From positions 107,943-171,942 of the forward strand of contig NEUU01000008.1 in NCBI GenBank assembly GCA_002304345.1: a stretch of DNA of 64,000 nucleotides. Reading direction: 5' to 3'. The translations under genes were made by a program, and so were the position numbers. This document shows positions 38,663 through 47,191 of the stretch, in pieces. The number at the start of each line of letters is the position of its first letter. The first letter of the stretch is position 1. Source of the DNA: Verrucomicrobia bacterium Tous-C9LFEB. Its GTDB lineage: Bacteria; Verrucomicrobiota; Verrucomicrobiia; Methylacidiphilales; UBA1321. The notes under the pieces are model-generated. The model did not search any database. It saw only the letters and a program-made list of their open reading frames with translations, and had not been told where the DNA came from.

Positions 38663-41335
38663 TTAATTCCTGTCTGGCTGAAGGGTAACGTTGAAACGAC
38701 AGAATTCGTTTTCCTGGCTTTCCACGCGAATTTCCCCTTGATGATTTTTAACGATGCGATGGCAAATACTCAATCCCAGTCCAACTCCCTCGCCTACCCG
38801 CTTGGTCGTGTAGAAGGCGTCGAAAATCTTGGTCAGGTCCTGAGCCTTGATTCCTTTTCCGTTGTCCCAACATGTAAGACAGATGTGGCCATTTTGCAAT
38901 ACCGCACCCACTTCAATCCGTTTCTCGGCGGCGGATTTCTCCCGCAAACTGTCGGACGCATTCTGTAAGAGATTGATCAGCAAGTGAAGCAGCTGGTTCC
39001 GATTTCCACGCACCGCGAGCCCCGGCTCTACCTTGAGGTCCAAGGCGATGCCCATGGAATCGATCTGCACAAACCGTGCCGCTGTCTCGATAATATCCTT
39101 CACATCCACCCGGCCGAAGTCACTGCTGTCCGGGTGGGTAAAGGAGCGGAGACTGCCCACGATATTGGCCACCCGGCCGATGCCATCCATCAGGTCCTGT
39201 AAGGGCTTCTCGATCGACTCCCGGTTCTCGAGCGTGGCATTGGCCAGCCGCTTGCGAATGAGATGGGCGGCGGTATTGGCGAAATTGAGTGGATTATTAA
39301 TCTCGTGCATTAATCCCGCACTCAACTGGCCCAGTGAAGCCATCTTCGCCTGATGCACCAGATGGGTCTCGGTCTGCTTGATTTGCTCCAGTGCCTCCTC
39401 CAGCTCCTTCGACTTGGCCGAGAGGCGGTTCTGCAATTGATACCACAAGACCAGATTGCGGCAACGCACGGCCAGCTCGCTGCTGGCAAAGGGCTTGGTC
39501 AGGAAGTCAGTCGCCCCCGCCTCCAGCGCCTGCATCTTGGAATCCTCGTCCGTCCGCGCGGTCAGAATGACGATTGGCACGGAGGATGTCCCCGGTGTTT
39601 CGCGCAAGAGGCGCGTCAGGGTAATGCCATCGATGCCCGGCATCATCAAATCGAGCAGGATCAGGGTGAAGTCCCGCGACCGGGCCAGTTCCAAGGCTTC
39701 GCTGCCGTTGCGGGCTTCGCAAACCGTGTACAACTCCTTGAGCTGCGCCGTGAGGAATCGGCGCATTTCGGGTTCATCGTCCGCGACCAACACGAGCGGC
39801 TTGTTGCGGCCATCCTCCACGGGGGCCGCGATCGTGGCATTGCCCGCCCAGACATGGGAGGGGAAAAATTCCGCCCGGCGATAGAGCCCTTCCAGCCATT
39901 CCGAATCGACCGCCACTTCGTTTTTCACCGCGAGCGGTTCAGCCGCAGCCATCAGCTCATCTTCCTTCGTATTCACTTCCACCCGGATGACCGTCCCCTT
40001 GTCGACTTCGCTTTTCACGTCGACGGAACCGCCATGCGCGCCGGCCAGTTCCTTGACCAAGGCCAACCCAATGCCGACCCCTTGAAAACGCCGCGTCGAG
40101 GTATCATCCCCTTGCCAGAAGCGGTCGAAGATGCGCGACAAATCCCCGGCGGCAATTCCCTTGCCCGTATCGGACACCACGAGAACCAGTCGATCCCCGT
40201 CCATCCGCGCGTCCAGTTGCACCGTGCCGGATTCGGGCGTGAATTTAAAGGAATTGAAAAGGAGGTTGAGGATGATCTTCTCGACCTTGTCGCGATCGAT
40301 GTGGACCCGGCAGTCCTTCGGAATATTCAGATTACAATCGAACTGCAGCTTGCGCTGTTGCGACATGGGCGTCACCGACTTGGCAATGCCTTCGAGAAAC
40401 GGAACCAGCTCGACCTGCTGGCGATGCACCCGGATTGTTCCGGAATCGAGTCGCACCAGATCGAGCAAATCGTTGATGAGGCGCAGGAGCCGCATCGCGT
40501 TGTTGTACATGATGTCCAACATCTCCACCTGATCCGATGCCGCCTCGCGGGAACTCGGATGGCGAAGTCGTTCCAGCGGTCCGATCAGGAGCGTCAACGG
40601 GGTCCGCAGTTCGTGACTCACATTGGCGAAAAACGCCGACTTCGCCCGGTCCAATTCCACCAGCTTCGCATTGGTTTCTTCCAGTTCGCGACGGCTGCGA
40701 TCCACCTCGGAACGGAGGGCGTATTCGCGAAACCGCAGGGTGTTCAGGAAGTAACTGCCCGTCACGACGATGACGCCGGTAAGAACGATGAAATAGTAAT
40801 TATTGAAGTAGTCGGAGGTCGTGCCGCCGCCATGCGCGATACACGCGAGCGTGTACATGAGCAACGTCAATCCGGTGGCAATCAAGCTCTCCAGAAAATC
40901 GACCTGGGCCACCCACGATACCGCAATCAAGACGAGATTCAGCCCCGCGTAATACGGCGACAAGGCCCCGTCGGCGTAATAAATCATCAGGCTGATGAAA
41001 AGCGACGGCAGCACGAACCAACCCATGCCGAGGACGCGAAAGTGCTTCGTTCCAAAGGAGGTCTCCAGCAACCGCCACAACAGCAGCGCCAGCAGGGAAC
41101 AAATCAACCGCAAGACCAGAAAGAATCCGCTGAACTGGGGATAGACGAGGTAATCGAGAGAAACGCCGACCGGCATGAGGACGATGACCAGCATGCACGC
41201 GATCTTGGAACTCGCGATGCGGACGGAGCGGTTATATTCAAAAAAAGCCGCCTTCAACGCCGCTTGCGCCGCGTCTTCGCCCGGACTGGTTACAGCCTGA
41301 TTCCGGTTTCTCGAAAATACGCCTAAGGGAATCAT
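38663..41335 (-). CDS. Membrane-bound hybrid histidine kinase with two kinase cores, PhcS-like
   Basis: The protein has 890 residues. The sensor part (about 40-205) has around six membrane helices and no large periplasmic domain, as in the PhcS/LqsS/CqsS class that senses hydrophobic autoinducers. A coiled segment leads to kinase core 1 with His241 (VSHELRTPLTLL) and DTGKGI/GVGIGLAL boxes. A receiver follows with Asp562 (LLDLMMPGIDG). A second core then shows His677 (GLMHEINNPLNF) and DNGKGI/GVGLGLSI boxes. Two complete kinase cores around one receiver is an elaborate arrangement. Its ATG overlaps the methyltransferase stop by 4 bp. Ligand identity is inferred from the operon, not from sequence. 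Confidence 0.85.
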   Translation of the reverse strand: MIPLGVFSRNRNQAVTSPGEDAAQAALKAAFFEYNRSVRIASSKIACMLVIVLMPVGVSLDYLVYPQFSGFFLVLRLICSLLALLLWRLLETSFGTKHFRVLGMGWFVLPSLFISLMIYYADGALSPYYAGLNLVLIAVSWVAQVDFLESLIATGLTLLMYTLACIAHGGGTTSDYFNNYYFIVLTGVIVVTGSYFLNTLRFREYALRSEVDRSRRELEETNAKLVELDRAKSAFFANVSHELRTPLTLLIGPLERLRHPSSREAASDQVEMLDIMYNNAMRLLRLINDLLDLVRLDSGTIRVHRQQVELVPFLEGIAKSVTPMSQQRKLQFDCNLNIPKDCRVHIDRDKVEKIILNLLFNSFKFTPESGTVQLDARMDGDRLVLVVSDTGKGIAAGDLSRIFDRFWQGDDTSTRRFQGVGIGLALVKELAGAHGGSVDVKSEVDKGTVIRVEVNTKEDELMAAAEPLAVKNEVAVDSEWLEGLYRRAEFFPSHVWAGNATIAAPVEDGRNKPLVLVADDEPEMRRFLTAQLKELYTVCEARNGSEALELARSRDFTLILLDLMMPGIDGITLTRLLRETPGTSSVPIVILTARTDEDSKMQALEAGATDFLTKPFASSELAVRCRNLVLWYQLQNRLSAKSKELEEALEQIKQTETHLVHQAKMASLGQLSAGLMHEINNPLNFANTAAHLIRKRLANATLENRESIEKPLQDLMDGIGRVANIVGSLRSFTHPDSSDFGRVDVKDIIETAARFVQIDSMGIALDLKVEPGLAVRGNRNQLLHLLINLLQNASDSLREKSAAEKRIEVGAVLQNGHICLTCWDNGKGIKAQDLTKIFDAFYTTKRVGEGVGLGLSICHRIVKNHQGEIRVESQENEFCRFNVTLQPDRN

Positions 41336-42759
41336 TGCGGCTTGTTGATCTCGAGGAAAATATTATAGCCCGTCACATCGGCCAGCACCCGGCAATTTTC
41401 CGCCGGTGCGTCGGCCGGGGAAAGCGCCTTAAGCTGATCGCCCGTGCGGTAGATCAAATGCCAGTCCATCAAATATTCCATCATGCCGCGCGACGGATTG
41501 GAAGCTTCCACATTGGTCGCCACCAGCAGACCGCCCGGCGCCAGCATCTCGTAGAAAATTTCCAGCAACCGGCGGCAAATACGGTCGGAAAGATAATCGA
41601 ACAACCCGGCGCAATAAACCACGTCGTAGCGCGTGCCGCTGTCCACTTCACCAATTCGCGCGCCTTCCTTGAGGATTTGATGCACCGACCGCTTGATCAT
41701 GTGCAACCGCGTCGAGCGGCGATGCTTCATCTTGATATCGGCGAGAATCTTCCCGGTCTGGTCGAGGGTTTCCTCATTGAAATCCAGCAGGGCCAGTTCC
41801 GCGCGCTCGCAAAGATCGTCGAAGGCAAAGAAATTCTGGACCTCTTTCGCCGGACCGCACCCTAGGTTAAACACGCGCGTGTTCAGTCCGTTCTTCGCGC
41901 GGCGTCGAGTCTCCTTGCTCAACATCTCCGTGAGATACTTCACGCGATTGCGATGCGCCTCCGCCGGAGCCACCGCCACGAAATGATGGTTCAACATTTT
42001 GGCGAAGAGTGAGGAGCCTTCGACCGGATCACGCAAAATCATGTTCACCATCTCGTAATCGCCCGCATAGCCGAGTGGCTTCTGGAAGGTGCGGTGCAAA
42101 AAGGGCGAGCAGAGCACGAGCGGATGCAACTGGCGGCGGGCATAGGCGCGATGAACGGCGACCACGTCGTCCTTCACGGCACCCGCAATGGTTTCGAAAC
42201 GTTCGAACAGTTTTTGCGTGACGGGCAGGATGAGCGAGTTGAGCTTCTCGATGATCGTCAGCTCGATCTTCGTCCGCTCGGGCGGCGGGCTGGAACGCAC
42301 GGTCAATTCCACCTGCTCGAGCCAACGGCGCATGTCGGAAAGCAGCGTCTGCATATCGGAGACAACCACCTTGAGCTCCGGCGTGATCTGCTCCACCTTG
42401 CCCCACTCGTTCAGGAGGCGGTCGAAGTCGCCCGCCAGCCGGTCCATTTGCATCACCGGCGAGAGAATGTCGAGATCGAGCCAGCTATCCTCGTCGAGCG
42501 TCGCTTCGCACACGAGCACGATGCCCGTATTGACCATGTGATTGACGATGCCACGCCCTGAATACAAAATTTTGCCGCTGACAATGATGCGGAAATTGGA
42601 AAGCACCTCGGACAATTGCAGGATGCTGTAGGGATTATAAACTTCGAAGCTCGCCGTGTAACGAGTCATGCGCAACAAGGTGGCTCGCACGGGAACAGCC
42701 TGGCTATTGTCACACACCACGATGCTGTCGTTGTCGGTCTCGGTCAGAACGGTCGTCAT
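41332..42759 (-). CDS. SAM-dependent methyltransferase, PhcB-like (fatty-acid methyl ester autoinducer synthase candidate)
   Basis: The protein has 475 residues. The N-terminal 110 residues look like a PilZ-type beta barrel (PVRATLLRMTRYTASFEVYNPYS...SGKILYSGRGIVNHMVN) without the usual c-di-GMP motif. A helical middle carries HRTFQKPLGYAGDYEMVNMI. The C-terminal Rossmann methyltransferase shows motif I VFNLGCGPAKEV near residue 297, LLDFNEETLDQT and YDVVYCAGLFDYLSDR. Proteins of this kind are annotated in databases as 3-hydroxypalmitate methyl ester biosynthesis proteins after Ralstonia PhcB. There is no membrane segment. It is first in a three-gene operon with the two kinase genes; a striking inverted repeat lies 60-90 bp upstream. 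The product molecule is inferred. Confidence 0.8.
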   Translation of the reverse strand: MTTVLTETDNDSIVVCDNSQAVPVRATLLRMTRYTASFEVYNPYSILQLSEVLSNFRIIVSGKILYSGRGIVNHMVNTGIVLVCEATLDEDSWLDLDILSPVMQMDRLAGDFDRLLNEWGKVEQITPELKVVVSDMQTLLSDMRRWLEQVELTVRSSPPPERTKIELTIIEKLNSLILPVTQKLFERFETIAGAVKDDVVAVHRAYARRQLHPLVLCSPFLHRTFQKPLGYAGDYEMVNMILRDPVEGSSLFAKMLNHHFVAVAPAEAHRNRVKYLTEMLSKETRRRAKNGLNTRVFNLGCGPAKEVQNFFAFDDLCERAELALLDFNEETLDQTGKILADIKMKHRRSTRLHMIKRSVHQILKEGARIGEVDSGTRYDVVYCAGLFDYLSDRICRRLLEIFYEMLAPGGLLVATNVEASNPSRGMMEYLMDWHLIYRTGDQLKALSPADAPAENCRVLADVTGYNIFLEINKPQ

Positions 42760-42819
42760 AGTATTCGATTCACCTTTATAGCTGTCGGATCTTGTTAGCG
42801 TGGCACCATTACACCTGTT

Positions 42820-42851
42820 TATGTCGTGGAATATTCCTTCATGACGACATA
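42820..42851. promoter_or_regulatory. Nested inverted repeat upstream of the phc-like operon
   Basis: TATGTCGT (42820-42827) and ACGACATA (42844-42851) are perfect inverted arms around a 16-bp spacer that itself contains the perfect palindrome GGAATATTCC (42828-42837). It lies 61-92 bp before the start of the methyltransferase gene, with a TATAAA at 42776-42781 between. This is a strong operator candidate, for example for an autoregulatory output of the system. Confidence 0.5.
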
Positions 42852-43043
42852 TGTGGTATTCTTAACAGTTCCAAGCGATGTTGCAACCATCTGATAACAC
42901 AACGCCTCATTTTGGACAACCCTGTACCACGCGCCAACTTACGCAAGCTCGATTCTCTTCTACAGAAGGAATCCACGCTCAGCCACGAAACAAAAAACGA
43001 GCTCGTAGAGCTGATTTTAAAGGGGGCGCAGTACGGTATGCGG
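42852..43043. other. Gap with no supported gene
   Basis: The stretch between the phc-like operon's upstream repeat and the next prepilin gene holds no gene I can support. A plus-strand frame encoding an amphipathic segment (LRKLDSLLQKESTLSHETKN) runs through it but continues antisense into the prepilin gene and has no good start. It may be a truncated remnant. Confidence 0.4.
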
Positions 43044-43664
43044 TCACAAACTCCGGCGTGGTTTCCACAAATCCGGATCGTCCTGAGGCGCCGCGTAATT
43101 CTTTTGCTGCATGCCAGAGCCATCCAGACGAATAGCACAGGCATTGCCGTTGTGGTTGTATTTCAACGTGACAGCCCCCGGAGCGGCATCGCTCAGTCGA
43201 AAATTCGGCGAGTCCGCCAGCAGGATCGCATTGGTCTCGATATTTACCGCCCGGTAATCACCCAGATAATTATTGAACCCGTAACTGATCACGCCGTTAT
43301 AGGGTGACTTGTCGGACGGGCAAAGATAGGCCGCCCCCATCATGCCCGGCCAACTGGAGGTCGACGCGCCGCCCAGATAAGGAAAAATCCGCCGGTGCCA
43401 TTGCTGATCCAGCGGCAACCCACTGGTCGTTTCGTAGGGCAACTTCCCCTCATTCTCCATCTGGAACGAAAGAAAGGCGGAGTGCAACTGCCGCAGGTTC
43501 GACAGGCATTTCACCTGCTTGGTCCGCGCCGTCGCCCGATTCAATGCAGGCAATGACAGGGAAGCCAGAATCAGCAGAATCGAAACCACCACCAACAGCT
43601 CGATGAGCGTAAACCCCCGGCGGACGGACGAATCGTTCGCCCCCGGAATCATCAGTCGAGTCAT
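43044..43664 (-). CDS. Prepilin-like protein with H-X9-DG motif (cassette 3)
   Basis: The protein has 206 residues. The leader is NDSSVRRGFTLIELLVVVSILLILA, with the canonical Gly before Phe, unlike the other three copies. The C-terminal motif is H-X9-DG (HNGNACAIRLDGSGMQ). Four Cys are scattered through the globular part. It lies 37 bp downstream of the LamG/PEP-CTERM gene and ends cassette 3. No cargo enzyme follows it; the only enzyme of this cassette is the FAD oxidoreductase upstream. Confidence 0.87.
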   Translation of the reverse strand: MTRLMIPGANDSSVRRGFTLIELLVVVSILLILASLSLPALNRATARTKQVKCLSNLRQLHSAFLSFQMENEGKLPYETTSGLPLDQQWHRRIFPYLGGASTSSWPGMMGAAYLCPSDKSPYNGVISYGFNNYLGDYRAVNIETNAILLADSPNFRLSDAAPGAVTLKYNHNGNACAIRLDGSGMQQKNYAAPQDDPDLWKPRRSL

Positions 43665-43701
43665 GGGACCCTCCTCAAACCGTTGCTACGGCAGAATCCG
43701 A

Positions 43702-44589
43702 TTACAGCAATTGACGGCGCGAGCGGAGCTTCAGGAGGCCAAACCCAGCCAATCCCAAGGCCGCCAACAGCGCCGTCGACGGTTCCGGCACCGCATCCAT
43801 GCGGATGGTGTCGATGTCCGTGGAAGTGAGCACTCCGCCGTAAATCCGCACATCATCAAAGAGGGCCGATGGCGTGCGGTCACCGCTGGAAGCCGAAGTG
43901 TTTCCGATTTGCAGCGCACCCGTGGTCGAGTCCACCGCTCCCGAAGTGATGCTGGTGGTACCGAGGGAAATGAGCGCCCCACTGGTGTTGCCCGAATAGA
44001 ATTTCACATTGCCACTGGAAGACAATCCGTCATAGGTCACCGCGAGGAACAGCCACGTATTGGCCGCCGAGACGTTGTTACTGGGAGCTCCCACAGCCGG
44101 AGCGGCGTAGCCGTCCACCATCAACGTGGGACAAAAATTGGCCGCGCTTAGCGTGCCGGAAGTGGGGTTCTGAATATTCAGATCGAACCCCTTGGTCGCG
44201 CCAACATTCAAAGTCGAAATCAAACGATCGCCCGCCGTGGGCAAGGCCTGCAGATTCACCCAGAGCGTGATGGTGAACTGGCTCAATGCGTCGACTTTTG
44301 TGCCAGTCACGGCTCCAGTGCTGATAAAATTCGCATCAGTAGCGTTATCCACGATACTCACCGCGGAGCCCGTGCCGCTTGGCGTGGAGGTGGTCCACGT
44401 GGCCGTGCCACTCATCGTGGCATTCAGCGCCGTGCCGGAACCGCTGTCGCCGACCAGCGTGCCGGAGCCTTCGTTCATCTTGTACCAGACCAAGGGCGTT
44501 TGGGCCGAGGCCACACTCACGCAAGCAATACCCAGCAACCCGAGAACCAAGGTTCTCGCCGATAGACGCCATTCCATAGTTTTTTTCAT
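43702..44589 (-). CDS. PEP-CTERM protein with LamG/concanavalin-like domain (cassette 3)
   Basis: The protein has 295 residues with a signal peptide (RTLVLGLLGIACVSVASAQ). The body is a LamG/laminin-G-like jelly roll: PLVWYKMNEGSGTLVGDSGSG at its start, FTITLWVNLQALP in the middle and LFDDVRIYGGVLTSTDIDTIRMD at its end. This is the classic pattern of concanavalin-A-like carbohydrate or protein binders. The C-terminus VPEPSTALLAALGLAGFGLLKLRSRRQLL is a PEP-CTERM signal. ATG 44589 is chosen because the longer frame begins with a basic stretch before the signal peptide. It follows the FAD oxidoreductase gene. Confidence 0.87.
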   Translation of the reverse strand: MKKTMEWRLSARTLVLGLLGIACVSVASAQTPLVWYKMNEGSGTLVGDSGSGTALNATMSGTATWTTSTPSGTGSAVSIVDNATDANFISTGAVTGTKVDALSQFTITLWVNLQALPTAGDRLISTLNVGATKGFDLNIQNPTSGTLSAANFCPTLMVDGYAAPAVGAPSNNVSAANTWLFLAVTYDGLSSSGNVKFYSGNTSGALISLGTTSITSGAVDSTTGALQIGNTSASSGDRTPSALFDDVRIYGGVLTSTDIDTIRMDAVPEPSTALLAALGLAGFGLLKLRSRRQLL

Positions 44590-44753
44590 GTCGCTTGCTT
44601 TCTTTCTGATTTCTCTGGTCCGGCGCGGCCGCTCCATTGCAGCCATCGCATGATTAGAACCTTAAGCCATTCGCTTGCGAATGACCACGGAGGACGGTTA
44701 TCAAAATTATTCAATAAGTTATTAATAATGCTCGACAGATTTGGAGCCAAAAT

Positions 44754-46112
44754 TCATTCCACGATGGCACCCTGTCGGCGCAAAGCGGCACGCAGACGCT
44801 CCGCGCCCAGTTCCATTGGATTCAAGCCACTCTCGATGCAGAGCGCTGCTGCAGTACCGGCCGCTTCTCCCGTCGCCATGGCCGCGCTCAATACGCGCAC
44901 CGCCGAAAGCGCCTCATGCGAGGCCGAGACGCAGCGACCCGCGGCGAGAAGATTGTCCGCATCGCGCGCGACGAGTGCGCGGTAGGGAATCGTGTAGTAA
45001 CCGCCCTTGGGCAAGGAACCCTCTTCACACAGAGATGTGCCGCCGTCGGGGCTATGGATGTCGACCGGATAACTATTGCAGGCGATGGCGTCCTCGAACC
45101 GGGTCAACGCCAGCAGGTCCTGTCGCTGCAATTCATAATAACCGGCAATGCGCCGCGTTTCGCGCACGCCGATGCGGTGGCCGATTTGAGAGAGATAACA
45201 CTGTTCAAATCCGGCAATGTGAGGTCGCAGAAATTCTTCGACGAATTCCTCCACCTGATAACGTCCTTCCTTCTCCGCTTGGGAAAGCAGTCGGTTGTCC
45301 GTCCCCTTGTCGACGATGATGCGCGTGACGTTGAAAGCGTAGTGTCCCGGCTTGCCGGGCAGCGCGAAGGGATAGGTGATCGCGGAACGCGGATTGCGCC
45401 AGCCCCGCTGCAACCGCAACTCTTCCCACCGTTTCACAATCTCATGCCACGCGGGCATGCGCTCGCTCTCCACGCCACCGAGCGTAAAGGTAAGCGTCAT
45501 CGGCTGCGTCTTCTGATCGCGATGTCGTCCCATTGGCGTAGGCAATCCCGCCAGCGCCGCCACCTGTGCGTCGCCGGAACAATCGATCATCACGCGGGCA
45601 TGTACCCGCAGCGACGTTTCCTTGTTGTGAAAAACGGCGGAGCGCAACTCGCGTCCTTCCCGCTCGACCGCGAGAAGCGGGGAATAGGTCAACAGCTCCA
45701 CCCCGGCGCCATCCAGCAGTCGGGTCAGCTCCAGTTGCAGTAACTCGCAGTCAATCGGCAACCAATCGTTCTGCGTCGGATCAATCTCGCATCCGCCCCG
45801 TCGGCGCAAGCCGTTCACGATCTCTAGCGGAATGCCGCCCACGATCAGCTTCTCATCCCGCGCCGCGCGAAAGGAACTCAGCGGCAATCCAATCGTGGCG
45901 TTGCCACCGATGTAGGGAAGCGACTCCACCAGCAACGTCTTTGCTCCCAAACGCGCCGCCGCCACCGCAGCGCACACGCCCGATAAACCCGCTCCGACCA
46001 CAAGCACCTCATAGCCGCCCGCCTCTTCGACGGGCAGTTGGATAGAGTCGCCCGCGGCTCGGGTTTTATTCAGTACGTTGCAGGGTGTCGGTTCCGGTAA
46101 AGTCATAATCAT
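44754..46112 (-). CDS. FAD-dependent oxidoreductase (FAD_oxidored type)
   Basis: The protein has 452 residues. The Rossmann FAD-binding motif VLVVGAGLSGVCAAVAAARLGAKTLLVE is near residue 32. A second conserved segment is ARVMIDCSGDAQVAALAGLP near 188, and the C-terminal flavin-binding part is ADNLLAAGRCVSASHEALSAVRVLSAAMATGEAAG near 395. This is the pattern of FAD-dependent proteins of the PF12831 type that are frequent in Verrucomicrobiota and Planctomycetota carbohydrate clusters, usually with unknown substrate. No signal peptide is present. An ATG two codons downstream is an alternative start. It is divergent from the AraC regulator with a 206-bp gap. Confidence 0.83.
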   Translation of the reverse strand: MIMTLPEPTPCNVLNKTRAAGDSIQLPVEEAGGYEVLVVGAGLSGVCAAVAAARLGAKTLLVESLPYIGGNATIGLPLSSFRAARDEKLIVGGIPLEIVNGLRRRGGCEIDPTQNDWLPIDCELLQLELTRLLDGAGVELLTYSPLLAVEREGRELRSAVFHNKETSLRVHARVMIDCSGDAQVAALAGLPTPMGRHRDQKTQPMTLTFTLGGVESERMPAWHEIVKRWEELRLQRGWRNPRSAITYPFALPGKPGHYAFNVTRIIVDKGTDNRLLSQAEKEGRYQVEEFVEEFLRPHIAGFEQCYLSQIGHRIGVRETRRIAGYYELQRQDLLALTRFEDAIACNSYPVDIHSPDGGTSLCEEGSLPKGGYYTIPYRALVARDADNLLAAGRCVSASHEALSAVRVLSAAMATGEAAGTAAALCIESGLNPMELGAERLRAALRRQGAIVE

Positions 46113-46318
46113 GGCGCGCCGGAGAAGTGATCACGGCACGGTTATTATATAAGCCAACTTCCTTTTCACAGCCATGCGAGAGACTGTTCTGATTTCATCG
46201 TTTAGTTATGGATATTGCTCATGACTTGTTTTTTGCCTCGCAATGATGGGCCTTGTTACGCTTTAATTCCTACACACCCCGTTGTTCCTGCAGCATTTGA
46301 GAGTTACACGATCCGCTC

Positions 46319-47188
46319 ATGGCCAAACGACTCCCCCCCACCGCCGAACCGCTTGGTAACTGGTACGATTTCCGCACGCAGTTGGCCTGGATTTATGACG
46401 GCCCCCTCGGCAAGAAGTATCAGCAGAACGAATATCTCTCCCACCCGCAAGCCGCGTGGCTCATCCGCAAAGGCACCGTCACGCTCACCCTCGGCAACAC
46501 CCGCGAGTGTTACCGCGAGGGCTACTGGGTTTTTCCGCGCGACAAAAAGGGCTATCAGGAATTCAGCCCCGACGCGCAGATTCTCTCCATCCGCTTTGTG
46601 GCCGAATGGCCCACGGGCGAACCCCTCTTCGATCGCTCCAAGTCGTACGCCATCTCCGCCGCCAAGCTACCGGAGTTCACCCGCATCAGCGAAATGCTGG
46701 AACAGCACGTGGGCCGGGAATATCCCGGCGTGACGGTGGAACTCCAGCGCATGTCGGGTTCACCGCGTCGTTTCTTTGAAATGCAACGCATGCTCTACGA
46801 CTGGATGCAAGCCTACACCGCCGCGATGGAAAGTCAGGGACTGACACCGCACACCATCGCCAAGCTGGATGACCGCGTTCGCGAGGCCGTTCACATTCTG
46901 GAAAAGCGCACGCTGAATCATCCCCTGCGGGAACGCGAACTCGCCATCCTCGTCGGTCTGAGCTTGAGCCAACTCAACAAACTTTTCGTTCGTAATCTCG
47001 GCAAGACGCCCACGGAATATTGGGAAGAAAAACGACTCAGCGCTGCACGACTCACTCTGCTCTCTTCCGAGCGCAGCATCAAATCCATCGCCTACGATCT
47101 GGGCTTCAGCTCGCTGCCCCATTTTTCGGCGTGGGTGAAAAAGAAGCTCGGCCAATCCCCGCGCCATTTTCGTCTGCGACGGAGATAG
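46319..47188 (+). CDS. AraC-family transcriptional regulator
   Basis: The protein has 289 residues. The N-terminal cupin-like sensor domain (WLIRKGTVTLTLGNTRECYREGYWVFPRDKKGYQEFSPDAQI) is followed by the two C-terminal HTH motifs (ERELAILVGLSLSQLNKLFVRNLGKTPTEYWEEKRL; SIKSIAYDLGFSSLPHFSAWVKKKLGQSPRHFR). It is divergent from the FAD oxidoreductase and convergent with the prepilin gene at 47192 (3-bp gap). It probably activates the leftward cassette 3 genes in response to a sugar. Confidence 0.93.
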   Translation: MAKRLPPTAEPLGNWYDFRTQLAWIYDGPLGKKYQQNEYLSHPQAAWLIRKGTVTLTLGNTRECYREGYWVFPRDKKGYQEFSPDAQILSIRFVAEWPTGEPLFDRSKSYAISAAKLPEFTRISEMLEQHVGREYPGVTVELQRMSGSPRRFFEMQRMLYDWMQAYTAAMESQGLTPHTIAKLDDRVREAVHILEKRTLNHPLRERELAILVGLSLSQLNKLFVRNLGKTPTEYWEEKRLSAARLTLLSSERSIKSIAYDLGFSSLPHFSAWVKKKLGQSPRHFRLRRR

Positions 47189-47191
47189 CGG

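Noticed and set aside
39353..41326. A 657-codon plus-strand frame across the hybrid kinase gene
   Set aside because: It mirrors the minus-strand kinase with clear H, N and G boxes; the plus-strand product is His/Gln/Arg-rich and low in complexity.
42776..42820. Sigma-54 promoter upstream of the phc-like operon
   Set aside because: No proper GG-N10-GC pair with TGGCAC/TTGC spacing was found on the minus strand, and the nearby sigma-54-type regulator is degenerate.
42792..43307. Possible plus-strand gene between the phc-like operon and the cassette 3 prepilin gene
   Set aside because: Most of it is antisense to the prepilin gene; only about 45 residues look protein-like and there is no good start, so at best a remnant.
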